Positions 17,023-25,746 of a stretch of DNA of 64,000 nucleotides are shown here, one piece after another. Under the pieces are notes generated by a model. The model was not told the origin of the DNA. It saw only the letters and a list, made by a program, of their open reading frames with translations, and did no database searches. The DNA is taken from NCBI GenBank assembly GCA_902524955.1, contig CABZEY010000001.1:62001-126000 (forward strand), written 5' to 3'. The number at the start of each line of letters is the position of its first letter. Position 1 is the first letter of the stretch. The stretch comes from an uncultured Pelagibacteraceae bacterium. Its GTDB lineage: Bacteria; Pseudomonadota; Alphaproteobacteria; Pelagibacterales; Pelagibacteraceae. A program made the position numbers and the translations under genes.

Positions 17023-17069
17023 ATTTAAAAAATATATAAATTTATATCTTTAAGCAAGTTAAACTTTTA

Positions 17070-17711
17070 TTAAATATTCTTTTTTATAAAATTTAAACCT
17101 TCACTTAAACCTTCTGGAGAGATTGCGTGGCTCAAATTATTGTAAACTTTATAGTCTACATTAAATTTATTTAGTTTTAGAAAGTCAACAGCTTTATACA
17201 TTTCTTCAACTGGAACGATCTCGTCTATATTGCCGTGCAAAAAATTGATTTTAGGTCTGCTATTAAGATTCTTAATTAATAACTCATAATCAAATATTTT
17301 TCCTGAATAACCAAGTACACCAGCAATTTCTTTTTTTTGACTTATGGCATACTGAATACTCATCATAGTACCTTGTGAAAAACCTACCAAAAATAAATCC
17401 TTAAATTTTAAATTCAACATTTCTAGTTTGTTATCTATTAATTTTTCCAGTTTTTTTAGTGAAATTAGGCTCTCTTCAAGTATTTTTTTTTCATCAGTTT
17501 GCATTAAATCAAACCATTCAAATCCTTTTGAGTTTATTTGACAGACATTAGGGGCATTTGGTAAGCAGAAAAAAAAATCAGGTAAAAATCTTTGCCAATA
17601 TTTAGCAATAGATAACAAGTCGTTAGCATCTGCCCCATAGCCATGTAAAATAAAAACTATTTTATTGCACTTATTAGACATATTTTTCAATTCTAAATAT
17701 TTTAGTGACAT
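17070..17711 (-). CDS. Alpha/beta hydrolase, carboxylesterase/phospholipase family (YpfH-like)
   Basis: Cytosolic serine hydrolase of 213 residues with the acyl-protein thioesterase/YpfH-like fold. The oxyanion segment FILHGYGADANDLLSIA is near the start, the nucleophile elbow is LVGFSQGTMMS (Ser at about 114), the acidic residue is in LHGNIDEIVPVE and the catalytic histidine is in NNLSHAISPEG. Substrate unknown; family members hydrolyse short acyl esters or lysophospholipids. Confidence 0.88.
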   Translation of the reverse strand: MSLKYLELKNMSNKCNKIVFILHGYGADANDLLSIAKYWQRFLPDFFFCLPNAPNVCQINSKGFEWFDLMQTDEKKILEESLISLKKLEKLIDNKLEMLNLKFKDLFLVGFSQGTMMSIQYAISQKKEIAGVLGYSGKIFDYELLIKNLNSRPKINFLHGNIDEIVPVEEMYKAVDFLKLNKFNVDYKVYNNLSHAISPEGLSEGLNFIKKNI

Positions 17712-17752
17712 TTTTATTATCTTTATAACTTTTTTATGCTACAGACAAATAG

Positions 17753-17956
17753 ATGTCTGAAAATGTCTTAAAGTTTTTTGCGATAATTGCCATGATAGCA
17801 GTGGTAATAGTACTAATAAGAGGTTTGAAAACCTTTTTTATAGGCGGTGATATAAATAGTAAAAAAAAGAGTAACAAACTAATGCAAATGAGAATTATGC
17901 TTCAATTCTGTGCAATAGTTATCCTAATGTCTCTTGCTTACATTATGGGAAAATAA
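17753..17956 (+). CDS. Twin-transmembrane HIG1-domain protein
   Basis: A 67-residue protein with two membrane helices (about residues 7-24 and 44-64) joined by a basic loop; the second starts QMRIMLQFCAIVILM, matching the HIG1 consensus of RMR..Q. HIG1 proteins in alphaproteobacteria and mitochondria associate with cytochrome oxidase or supercomplexes, so a respiratory role is likely but inferred. It abuts the convergent TlpA-like gene. Confidence 0.82.
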   Translation: MSENVLKFFAIIAMIAVVIVLIRGLKTFFIGGDINSKKKSNKLMQMRIMLQFCAIVILMSLAYIMGK

Positions 17957-18487
17957 TTATTGAGTCTTTATCCAATTAACAAAACGTGGATCTATAAAAT
18001 CGAAATCACCTATAATTCTACCTATTTCTTTACCTTGAGAATTTACAATTAAAGTAATTGGTAAACCTCTTAATTTAAGTTCTTTAGTAAGTTTTAATTT
18101 TATATCGAAATAACTAACTAAATTCTTTACTTTTAATTCATCAAAAAAACTTTGAATTTTATTATATTTTATATTTTCAATATTGATCAATACAATATTC
18201 AATTGCTTCTGAGAGATTTTTTGGTCTAAAATATCTAATTTTGGTAACTCCTTTTTGCATGGAGCACACCAGGTTGCCCAAAAATTTAACAGTGTTAATT
18301 TTGAAGAAAAATCATTAAAAATAATCCTATTTCCTTTTTTATTTATTAATTCTAGATCAGGTAAATCTTTTGGCTTTTCATGAATTACTATATTATTGAA
18401 TGTTTTAAGGATATTGGGTTGTGAATAAGCATTATTAGTATTAAGTATTAAAAAGGTTGCTATTAAAAATAAAATATTACGAAACAT
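17957..18487 (-). CDS. TlpA-family periplasmic thiol-disulfide oxidoreductase
   Basis: The ORF track start at 18598 would run into argH; the ATG at 18487 gives a good signal peptide (MFRNILFLIATFLIL then AYSQ) and a 176-residue protein. The thioredoxin fold has active site NFWATWCAPCKKELPK with C-A-P-C, and LRGLPITLIV with the cis-proline. Likely used in cytochrome c maturation or envelope thiol reduction. It is divergent from argH with 13 bases between the two start codons, so each promoter must reach into the other gene. Confidence 0.9.
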   Translation of the reverse strand: MFRNILFLIATFLILNTNNAYSQPNILKTFNNIVIHEKPKDLPDLELINKKGNRIIFNDFSSKLTLLNFWATWCAPCKKELPKLDILDQKISQKQLNIVLINIENIKYNKIQSFFDELKVKNLVSYFDIKLKLTKELKLRGLPITLIVNSQGKEIGRIIGDFDFIDPRFVNWIKTQ

Positions 18488-18500
18488 GGATATATAGTAA

Positions 18501-19895
18501 ATGATTAGTAAAAAAACTAAAACAAATAAAATATGGGGTGAAAGAATGAGATCGAAACCTTCATACCTTTTAACTAAAATTAATGCCTCTATCAACATTG
18601 ATAAGAAACTATATGTCCAAGATATAAAAGGATCAATAGCTCACTGTAAAATGCTAGTAAAACAAAAAATAATTAAAAAAGATATGTCAAATAAAATTAT
18701 TAAAGGTTTAAAAAGAATAGAAAAAGAAATACAGCAAAAGAAATTTAATTTCTCAGAATTCAATGAGGATATTCATTTAAATATAGAGAAAAGATTATTT
18801 GAAATTGTAGGTAATGATGCTGGATTTTTACATATAGCAAGATCTAGAAATGACCAAGTTACCACTGATTTTAAACTTTGGATTACTGAAACTTCTGAAA
18901 TTTTAAGAATTGAAATCAAAAATTTGATTAAAGCAATTTTAAAATTAGCGGAAAAAAACAAGAACATAATAATGCCAGGATTTACACATTTAAAAAATGC
19001 TCAACCTGTATTATTTTCACACCACTTACTTGCTTATGTTGAGATGTTCAAAAGAGATTTTAAAAAATTTAAGAATGTTATCAATAACGCATCTGAAAAT
19101 CCTCTAGGTTCTGTAGCGCTCGCTGGTACAAGTTTTAATATTGACAGAAATTTTACATCTAAGTTATTAAACTTTACAAAGCCTACGGATAACTCGATAG
19201 ATGGAGTTTCTGACAGAGATTACGCTTTGGAATTTTTATTTGTAGCGAGCTTATGTTCAATGCATTTATCAAGGCTCGCGGAAGAAATTGTATTATGGAA
19301 TTCAGATGTAATAAATATGATAGAAATTAAAGATAAAATGTTAACAGGTTCATCAGTAATGCCACAAAAAAAGAATCCAGATGGTGCAGAATTAATAAGA
19401 GGAAAAACAGGCGCAATTTATGGTAATCTTAATTCTCTATTAATCACAATGAAAGGTTTGCCGCTTTCTTACTTTAAAGATATGCAAGAGGATAAGAAAC
19501 CAGTTTTTGAAACTTATGATATTTTAAAATTAAATTTAAAAATTGCTAAAGAACTTATCGAGAATATTTCGCCAAATAAAAATAATATGAAAAATTTTGC
19601 TAATGATGGTTTTACAACCGCAACAGATTTTGCAGATTATCTTGTAAAAAAAGGTTTAAGTTTTAGAGATGCACATAAGAAATCTGCAAAACTTGTTAAT
19701 GTTGCTGAAAAAAGAAATATGACACTTGATCAATTATCTTTCAAAGACATAAAGAAAATAGATCCACTAATACAAAAAGATGTATTAAAAATATTAAAAA
19801 TCGAAAATTCAATAAATTCAAAAAAATCTTACGGTGGAACTTCATTACAAAATGTTGTTAAAATGTTAAAAAAACTTAAAAAAGAATTTAAATGA
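18501..19895 (+). CDS. argH: Argininosuccinate lyase
   Basis: Cleaves argininosuccinate to arginine and fumarate, the last arginine synthesis step. At 464 residues it is full-length. The start region KIWGERMRSKPSYLL matches the LWGGRF family start; GFLHIARSRNDQVTTDF (substrate binding), GFTHLKNAQPV, and the signature GSSVMPQKKNPDGAE with the catalytic serine loop are all present. It overlaps the lptM start by four bases (ATGA) and leads into lysA. Confidence 0.96.
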   Translation: MISKKTKTNKIWGERMRSKPSYLLTKINASINIDKKLYVQDIKGSIAHCKMLVKQKIIKKDMSNKIIKGLKRIEKEIQQKKFNFSEFNEDIHLNIEKRLFEIVGNDAGFLHIARSRNDQVTTDFKLWITETSEILRIEIKNLIKAILKLAEKNKNIIMPGFTHLKNAQPVLFSHHLLAYVEMFKRDFKKFKNVINNASENPLGSVALAGTSFNIDRNFTSKLLNFTKPTDNSIDGVSDRDYALEFLFVASLCSMHLSRLAEEIVLWNSDVINMIEIKDKMLTGSSVMPQKKNPDGAELIRGKTGAIYGNLNSLLITMKGLPLSYFKDMQEDKKPVFETYDILKLNLKIAKELIENISPNKNNMKNFANDGFTTATDFADYLVKKGLSFRDAHKKSAKLVNVAEKRNMTLDQLSFKDIKKIDPLIQKDVLKILKIENSINSKKSYGGTSLQNVVKMLKKLKKEFK

Positions 19896-20005
19896 AAAAA
19901 ATTATAACTATCTTAACTTTATCCATAATTTTGTTATCAGCGTGTGGAAAAAAGGGACCACCAGTCTACCAGAAGAAATCTGGTGCGATTTATGAACAAT
20001 CCTAA
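19892..20005 (+). CDS. lptM: LptM-like small lipoprotein
   Basis: Too short for the ORF track: 37 residues from ATG 19892 to TAA 20005. A short signal peptide ends in the lipobox LLSAC, and the mature part begins CGKKGPPVY, which is the YifL/LptM pattern (C-G-x-K-G-P). In enterobacteria LptM helps the LptDE lipopolysaccharide translocon mature; a similar role is likely here. It is sandwiched between argH (4-bp overlap) and lysA (9-bp gap), the usual position in proteobacteria. Confidence 0.88.
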   Translation: MKKIITILTLSIILLSACGKKGPPVYQKKSGAIYEQS

Positions 20006-20014
20006 ATTAGTAAA

Positions 20015-21247
20015 ATGGATTTATTAAAATTAAAAAAGAATAAGCTGCATATAAACAATATTAAATTAGAGAAGATTCTTAAAAAGAGACAGACTCCTTT
20101 TTATCTTTACTCACTAAACCAAATAAGACAAAATGTTAAGTATATCAATTCATCTTTCAAAAATTTTAGTCCTCTCATTTGCTATGCAGTAAAAGCAAAT
20201 TCAAATTTGAGCATTCTTAAAGAATTAAAAAAAAATAATCTTGGAGCTGACGTAGTATCAGTCGGTGAACTAAAATTAGCTTTAAAAGCAGGCATCAAAC
20301 CAAATAAAATTGTTTTTTCTGGTGTAGGCAAAACTGATGAAGAAATTAAATTCGCAATTAAAAAAAACATCTTATCTATAAATGCAGAATCGACTAATGA
20401 AATAACGTTAATTAATGATATTTCAAAAAAATTAAAGAAAATTACAAATATCGGTGTTAGAATTAACCCTGATATTAAAGCTAAAACTAACAGAAAAATT
20501 GCAACCGGAAATAAAGTAAATAAATTCGGGATTAGTATATCTGAATTTTTAAACGTAATAAAAAATAAAAATAAATTTCAAAATATAAAGATTTCTTTGC
20601 TTAGTGTTCATATCGGTAGCCAAATTAAAGATATTAAGGTTTATAAAAAAGTTTTAAGTTTAATAAGCAAAATATTAATTAAATTAAAAAATCTTAAACA
20701 TATTATTAACTGTATTGATTTAGGTGGTGGAATGGGTATCCCATACTTCAAACATGACAAAAAGTTTGATTTTAAAAAATTTGGTTTAGAAATAAGTAAA
20801 TTTTACCAAAAGGAAAGGATAAAAATAATATTTGAAATTGGTAGGTTTATTACAGGTAACAGTGGACATATTATTTCTAAAGTTATTTATGTCAAAAAAA
20901 TTAAAGACCGTATTTTCATAATTATAGATACCGGAATGAATGATATGGCTAGATCAGCAATTTATGATGCATTCCATGAAATTATTCCATTGCATAAGAG
21001 CACAAAAAAATTTTCCAAAAAGGTTGAGTTTGTTGGTCCAATATGCGAAAGCAGCGATACGTTTGGAGTTTATAAAAATTATTCAATACTCAAAGAAGGT
21101 GATTATGTTTGTATAACAAATTGTGGTGCCTATGGTAGGACTTTAAGTTCAAACTATAATATGAGACCATTGATAGAAGAAGTAATTTTGAATAATAAAA
21201 AAATTAAAACCGTCAGATTAAGACAAAAAATTGAAGATTTAATTTAA
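20015..21247 (+). CDS. lysA: Diaminopimelate decarboxylase
   Basis: PLP enzyme giving lysine from meso-diaminopimelate. Of 410 residues, with the PLP-lysine segment LICYAVKANSNLSIL (Lys at about 54), the phosphate loop region LGGGMGIPYF and EIGRFITGNSG, and the C-terminal active-site CESSDTFG plus NCGAYGRTLSSNYN. Its substrate maker, dapF, is at the other end of the window. Co-directional with argH, lptM and plsC. Confidence 0.96.
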   Translation: MDLLKLKKNKLHINNIKLEKILKKRQTPFYLYSLNQIRQNVKYINSSFKNFSPLICYAVKANSNLSILKELKKNNLGADVVSVGELKLALKAGIKPNKIVFSGVGKTDEEIKFAIKKNILSINAESTNEITLINDISKKLKKITNIGVRINPDIKAKTNRKIATGNKVNKFGISISEFLNVIKNKNKFQNIKISLLSVHIGSQIKDIKVYKKVLSLISKILIKLKNLKHIINCIDLGGGMGIPYFKHDKKFDFKKFGLEISKFYQKERIKIIFEIGRFITGNSGHIISKVIYVKKIKDRIFIIIDTGMNDMARSAIYDAFHEIIPLHKSTKKFSKKVEFVGPICESSDTFGVYKNYSILKEGDYVCITNCGAYGRTLSSNYNMRPLIEEVILNNKKIKTVRLRQKIEDLI

Positions 21248-21248
21248 A

Positions 21249-21935
21249 GTGATTTTCACCAGATCTCTAATTTTTAATATTTTAATATATTTTGGAATAA
21301 TTTTTATATGTATTGTTGGTTTACCTTTATTGATTTTGCCAAAGTTTTTTTTAAGAAAACTTAGTTCAATACTAGGGTGGTACTTTATCTGGTTAACAAA
21401 AGTTATTTTGAATACTCCTGTAAATATTATCGGCGCAGAAAAATTACAAAGATCGCAAAAATTTTTTATTGCTTCAGCCCACCAATCAATGTTTGAAACA
21501 TTTGTATATAATTATATTATACCTAATGGTTTTTTTGTTTTAAAAAAAGAACTTATGAACATTCCAATATTTGGTTTATACTTAAAAAAACTTAAGTGCA
21601 TACCAATTGAACGGGGTAAGATTACAAAAAATAATTTAAATTTTTCACAAAAAATATTAGAAAATATTTCTCTTGGTAATACACTAATTATTTTTCCTCA
21701 AGGAACACGTGTGCCTTTTGACGAAAACATTCCTTTGAAAAAAGGTGCAAAAAGAATTTACGAAAATTTGCAAATCAGCTGTTTACCCATAAAACTCGAT
21801 ACAGGTAGAGTTTGGCCAAAAAATAGTTTTTTTAAATATCCTGGGGAGATAAATTTTATATTTAAGGACTTTATTGAACCAAATTTACCTGGTGACGAAT
21901 TTGTAAAAAAACTTGAAAATTCTCTTTACAGTTAA
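21249..21935 (+). CDS. plsC: 1-acyl-sn-glycerol-3-phosphate acyltransferase
   Basis: Makes phosphatidic acid from lysophosphatidate at the inner membrane. The 228-residue product starts with a GTG and a membrane helix. Acyltransferase motif I is ASAHQSMFETFVY, with Glu in place of the usual Asp of H-x4-D; this variant is common among alphaproteobacterial PlsC. Motif II-III follow as IPIERGK and FPQGTRVPFDE. Its end overlaps the convergent tyrA by four bases. Confidence 0.87.
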   Translation: MIFTRSLIFNILIYFGIIFICIVGLPLLILPKFFLRKLSSILGWYFIWLTKVILNTPVNIIGAEKLQRSQKFFIASAHQSMFETFVYNYIIPNGFFVLKKELMNIPIFGLYLKKLKCIPIERGKITKNNLNFSQKILENISLGNTLIIFPQGTRVPFDENIPLKKGAKRIYENLQISCLPIKLDTGRVWPKNSFFKYPGEINFIFKDFIEPNLPGDEFVKKLENSLYS

Positions 21936-22804
21936 TTTTTATCTAACCCTGCTTCTATAATCTTTTCTCTAATTTCCCTAGTTTTTTTGAATTTTTTTTC
22001 TAAAAAATCACCATCATCTTTTTTTATGGCATCTAATATTTGTTTCAAATCATTATTAAATTTCTCAAACAATGAAATTATTTCATCTTTATTACTCAAC
22101 ATAATATCACGCCACATTACTGGGTCAGAAGATGCAATTCTTGTAAAATCTCTAAATCCACTTGCACTAAATTTGATGACTTCAGATTTGATATCTTCCT
22201 CTAAATCACTGGCTGTCCCAACGATATTAAAAGCTATTAAGTGAGGAATGTGACTTGTAATTGCCATTATAGAATCATGATCTTTAGACTTCATTGTAAT
22301 AGTTTTGGAACCTAATTTTTTCCATATTAAATTTATATCTTCTATATTTTTTTCATTACACAATTTACAGTTTGTTGAGATAAACCACTTATCCTTAAAT
22401 AAGTCTCCCAACCCATTTTCTGGTCCACTTTTTTCTGTGCCAGCTATTGGGTGCCCAGGAACAAAAATTTTATTCTTTAGAATTGACTCTGCTAATTCTA
22501 TAATTTTTACTTTTGATGATCCTACATCACTAATTATTGCGTTAGACAAATCAAATTTATTTAATTTATAAAAAATTTGTTCATAAGAACTTATCGGTGT
22601 ACATATAAATATTATATCTGACTCTTCAATTTTTTTATCAATATCTAAACAAAATGTATTACCAAGTTTCAATAACTTACTTTTTTCTAAATTTTCTTTT
22701 GAATTATCGATAATATTTATCTTTATTTTTCCATCTATTGTTTTAAATTTTCTAGCAATTGATGAACCAATTAAGCCTACGCCAATTATTGTTATAAATT
22801 TCAT
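21932..22804 (-). CDS. tyrA: Prephenate (or arogenate) dehydrogenase
   Basis: NAD(P)-dependent step to tyrosine. The 290-residue protein has the Rossmann loop IIGVGLIGSSIARKF at the N-terminus, ICTPISSYEQI, the substrate-binding motif GHPIAGTEKSGPENG near 118, and ITSHIPHLIAFNIV followed by the dimerisation helices. No ACT domain. The start codon follows directly on the hisC stop, so hisC and tyrA form an operon; the hisC-type enzyme may double as aromatic aminotransferase. Confidence 0.94.
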   Translation of the reverse strand: MKFITIIGVGLIGSSIARKFKTIDGKIKINIIDNSKENLEKSKLLKLGNTFCLDIDKKIEESDIIFICTPISSYEQIFYKLNKFDLSNAIISDVGSSKVKIIELAESILKNKIFVPGHPIAGTEKSGPENGLGDLFKDKWFISTNCKLCNEKNIEDINLIWKKLGSKTITMKSKDHDSIMAITSHIPHLIAFNIVGTASDLEEDIKSEVIKFSASGFRDFTRIASSDPVMWRDIMLSNKDEIISLFEKFNNDLKQILDAIKKDDGDFLEKKFKKTREIREKIIEAGLDKN

Positions 22805-23877
22805 TAAAAGTTTTTCTCCAAAATTTCTATAAATTTTGTATTCTCTTCTTCATTTCCAACTGTTAGCCTTAATGAATTTTTTATACCATAGGTATCCATT
22901 TTTCTTAATAATATATTGTTACCTAAAAAAACTTTAAATGCCTCCTCGCTATTTAATTTCGCATTATCAAAGTTTAATAAAAAAAAATTTGCTACCGGTT
23001 CATTTGTTTTAATTTTTTTTAATTTTATTTTATCAAAAAGAATTGAAGACCATTTATTATTATGAACTATATTTTTTTCTAACCATTCATGATCTTCTAA
23101 AGCTAAACAACCCGCCTTTTCAGAAATACCTGAAATATTGAAAGGTGGTCGAAATAAATTTGCAGATTGAATAATATCTTTTGATCCAAATCCCCAACCT
23201 ATTCTTAAATTTGCTAGACCATATATTTTTGAAAATGTTCTGCAAACTACCGTATTTAATGAAGTATTAAAAATTTCTAGACCACTTTTATAATCTTTTT
23301 TTGTTACATACTCTGCATATGCATCATCCACCATTAACAATATATTTTCAGGCAAATTCTTTCTTAATCTAATCATTTCTTTATCACAAATATATGTTCC
23401 TGTTGGATTATTTGGATTTGCAATAAATACAATTTTTGTTTTTTCAGAAACTAGTTTTAAAGTTTCATCTACTGAAAACTTATTTTCAATATTTTTGGCG
23501 TATTTAACAATTGCTCCATTTAGTTGGGAATAAATTCTGTACATCAAAAATGATTGCTCAGCTACAATAACCTCATCGTTTTTAGATATAAAAGATTGGC
23601 ATATTAAACTTATAATTTCATCTGAACCAGCGCCAATAATTATTTGATCTTGATCAATTTTAAAATTCCTTGAGATCATACCTCTTAAATTTTCACTGTT
23701 TCCATCGGGGTATTTTTTTAAATCCAATTTCTCTTTAAAAATGTTAATAACATTTGGTGAAGGCCCTAGAGCTGACTCATTTGCTGATAATTTGAGCGGA
23801 TTTTTAATGTTCTGGATTTTTGATATCCCTCCAACATATAACTCAACATTAACATTTTTTGACTTTGGCAAACTCAT
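22804..23877 (-). CDS. hisC: Histidinol-phosphate (or aromatic) aminotransferase
   Basis: Class I/II PLP transaminase, 357 residues from the ATG at 23877 (the ORF track uses a TTG at 23934, adding 19 residues that do not look like the family). Motifs: LSANESALGPSPNV, IIGAGSDEIISL, FIANPNNPTGTYI, the PLP lysine in CRTFSKIYGLANLRIGWG (Lys at about 221) and NSLRLTVGNEEEN. Pairing with tyrA suggests use in tyrosine or phenylalanine synthesis as well as histidine. Divergent from the riboswitch-metX unit. Confidence 0.94.
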   Translation of the reverse strand: MSLPKSKNVNVELYVGGISKIQNIKNPLKLSANESALGPSPNVINIFKEKLDLKKYPDGNSENLRGMISRNFKIDQDQIIIGAGSDEIISLICQSFISKNDEVIVAEQSFLMYRIYSQLNGAIVKYAKNIENKFSVDETLKLVSEKTKIVFIANPNNPTGTYICDKEMIRLRKNLPENILLMVDDAYAEYVTKKDYKSGLEIFNTSLNTVVCRTFSKIYGLANLRIGWGFGSKDIIQSANLFRPPFNISGISEKAGCLALEDHEWLEKNIVHNNKWSSILFDKIKLKKIKTNEPVANFFLLNFDNAKLNSEEAFKVFLGNNILLRKMDTYGIKNSLRLTVGNEEENTKFIEILEKNF

Positions 23878-23927
23878 TTTTGACGTCTTACAATACTTCT
23901 TTGATACAATCAAAAAAAGTTCATTGT

Positions 23928-23956
23928 TTGACAAAGAAATAGCCTTTTAGTACAAA
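23928..23956 (+). promoter_or_regulatory. Promoter of the metX riboswitch transcript
   Basis: Perfect -35 TTGACA (23928-23933), 17-bp spacer, TACAAA as -10 (23951-23956). The transcript would start at about 23962, right at the 5' strand of the riboswitch P1 stem. Confidence 0.7.
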
Positions 23957-23960
23957 ACCT

Positions 23961-24003
23961 CACCGCCGATTTACCGAATTGCGGGCGATAACAGCTAAAG
24001 AGG
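23961..24003 (+). promoter_or_regulatory. SAM-II/SAM-V class riboswitch upstream of metX
   Basis: The sequence ACCGCCGATTTACCGAATTGC, then GGGCGATAACAGCTAAAGAGG, matches the SAM-II core in order: P1 5' strand, GATTTA, CCGAATTGC loop, P1 3' strand, GATAA, and the GCTAAA pseudoknot strand that leads into the ribosome-binding site GAGG. P1 here is CGCC/GGCG. The position before metX (methionine synthesis) fits SAM feedback. The GAGG lies within the aptamer's 3' end, so control is probably translational. SAM-II and SAM-V share this core; I cannot separate them by eye. Confidence 0.85.
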
Positions 24004-24020
24004 AAATCGCATAGCGATTT
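24004..24020 (+). other. 7-bp hairpin between riboswitch SD and metX start
   Basis: AAATCGC-ATA-GCGATTT folds perfectly and sits between the GAGG ribosome-binding site and the metX ATG. Linear distance from GAGG to ATG is 22 bases; folding this 17-base hairpin cuts the effective gap to 5 bases. Its left arm could also pair with the CGATTT of the aptamer loop. Confidence 0.75.
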
Positions 24021-24025
24021 TAAAT

Positions 24026-25165
24026 ATGAATTTGGATTATAATAAAATAAATAAAATAACCATAAATAAACCCCTCAAACTTGATTGTGGTGTAATTTTA
24101 GATAAGTTTGATATTGCCTACGAAACCTATGGTAAATTAGACGAGTCGAAATCTAACGCTATACTAGTTTTCCATGCTCTTTCTGGTGACCAGTTTGTCA
24201 CAGGAATAAACAAAGTTACTGGTAGAGAAGGCTGGTGGAATTATGTTGTAGGTCCAAATCTGCCAATTGATACAGAAAAATATTTTATAATTTGTGCTAA
24301 TGTCATCGGTGGTTGTATGGGCAGTTCTGGACCAAAAGAGATTAATCCTAAAACCAATAAGCCTTATGGTTTAGATTTTCCAGTCATTACAATAAAAGAC
24401 ATGGTAAGTGCTCAAGTGCATCTTTTAGATTTTTTAGGAGTAAAGAAAACTCTTTGTGTTTTGGGAGGTTCAATGGGTGGCATGCAGGCACTGCAGTTTT
24501 GCTCACTGTTTCCAGATAGAACATTCTCAGCTGTGCCCATAGCTTGTGCTGCAAGTCACTCTGCTCAAAATATTGCATTTAACGAACTCGCTAGACAAGC
24601 AATTATGGCTGATCCAAATTGGGACTCGGGTAATTATTTTTTAAACGGAAAGATACCTAGAAATGGTCTCGCAGTAGCAAGAATGGCAGGTCATATTAGC
24701 TATTTATCTGAACAAGGTTTACAAAATAAATTTGGAAGAAAATTACAAGAAGGTGAAGGTCTTAATTTTTCTTTTGATGCTGATTTTCAGGTTGAGAGTT
24801 ATTTGAAGTATCAAGGCTATGCTTTTGTTGATCGTTTTGATGCTAATTCATATTTATATATTACTAGGGCAATGGACTATTTTGATTTATATAAATTGAA
24901 TGATGGAAATTTATCAAAAGCTTTTAAAGATACTAAAGTAAAATTTTGTATTATTTCCTTTTCTACTGACTGGTTATATCCAACTCAAGAAAGTAAAAAA
25001 ATAGTCATAGCACTAAATTCAATTGGTGCGCAAGTAAGTTTCGTTAATATCATAACTAACAATGGCCATGATTCATTTCTTGTTGAGGAGCCAGAATTTT
25101 TTCAAACATTAAAAGGTTTTTTAGACTCAACGTATGAGGATTTTAAAAGTGAAAATTCAAGATGA
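24026..25165 (+). CDS. metX: Homoserine O-acetyltransferase
   Basis: Acyl-activates homoserine for methionine synthesis by the sulfhydrylation route. The 379-residue alpha/beta hydrolase fold has [17 protein letters not shown], the oxyanion/nucleophile elbow [12 protein letters not shown] (Ser at about 150), the acidic residue in [10 protein letters not shown] and the catalytic histidine in [12 protein letters not shown]. MetX and E. coli MetA are unrelated; this is MetX. It overlaps metW by 32 bases and is controlled by the upstream SAM riboswitch. Confidence 0.96.
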   Translation: MNLDYNKINKITINKPLKLDCGVILDKFDIAYETYGKLDESKSNAILVFHALSGDQFVTGINKVTGREGWWNYVVGPNLPIDTEKYFIICANVIGGCMGSSGPKEINPKTNKPYGLDFPVITIKDMVSAQVHLLDFLGVKKTLCVLGGSMGGMQALQFCSLFPDRTFSAVPIACAASHSAQNIAFNELARQAIMADPNWDSGNYFLNGKIPRNGLAVARMAGHISYLSEQGLQNKFGRKLQEGEGLNFSFDADFQVESYLKYQGYAFVDRFDANSYLYITRAMDYFDLYKLNDGNLSKAFKDTKVKFCIISFSTDWLYPTQESKKIVIALNSIGAQVSFVNIITNNGHDSFLVEEPEFFQTLKGFLDSTYEDFKSENSR

Positions 25166-25745
25166 TGTTTTAGCTGGTTTAATTGAAATAAAATCAAGAG
25201 TCCTTGATGTCGGCTGTGGTGATGGAAACTTATTGCTTTATCTAAAGAAAAATAAAAGAATAGATGGACGTGGATTAGAAATAAATCAAAAAAATGTACA
25301 GGAGTGTTTGGGTAAAGGTTTGGCTGTCATTGAAGGCGATGCGGAAAAAGATCTGATTAACTATCCTAATGGATCTTTTGATATAGCAATCCTTAACCAG
25401 GCTATTCAACAATTTTATGAACCACGCAAAGTTTTAAATGAGCTATTAAGAATTGCTCATAAAGCAATTATAACTATTCCAAACTTTGGGTATTGGAAAG
25501 TACGTCTTAATCTTCTCTTAACTGGTACCATGCCAGTGACAAAAACCTTACCACATTCATGGTATGATACACCAAATTTACACATGAGTTCTATTAAAGA
25601 TTTTTATAACCTGTGTAACTTAGATAATATTAAAGTTATCAAATCAATCTCGATTTCTTCTAATAAGATAAGTGATATTACCTCAAATAATTTAGAAATT
25701 AAAAATCTAGTTTCTGAATTAGGTGTTTTTGTTGTAAGCAAGTAA
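25134..25745 (+). CDS. metW: MetW methionine biosynthesis protein
   Basis: SAM-methyltransferase-fold protein of 203 residues that accompanies MetX in many proteobacteria and supports its activity. Motif I is [16 protein letters not shown]; then [26 protein letters not shown] and the family-specific [18 protein letters not shown] and [15 protein letters not shown]. The start inside metX and shared frame overlap imply translational coupling. Its exact catalytic activity is not established. Confidence 0.93.
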   Translation: MRILKVKIQDDVLAGLIEIKSRVLDVGCGDGNLLLYLKKNKRIDGRGLEINQKNVQECLGKGLAVIEGDAEKDLINYPNGSFDIAILNQAIQQFYEPRKVLNELLRIAHKAIITIPNFGYWKVRLNLLLTGTMPVTKTLPHSWYDTPNLHMSSIKDFYNLCNLDNIKVIKSISISSNKISDITSNNLEIKNLVSELGVFVVSK

Positions 25746-25746
25746 T

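Noticed and set aside
23878-23934. Longer hisC start at a TTG
   Set aside because: The extra 19 residues do not resemble HisC and reach the metX promoter; ATG 23877 fits the family.
23958-24003. CCTC before the riboswitch pairing with GAGG to hide the metX ribosome site
   Set aside because: With the TTGACA/TACAAA promoter the transcript starts at about 23962, so CCTC would mostly not be transcribed.
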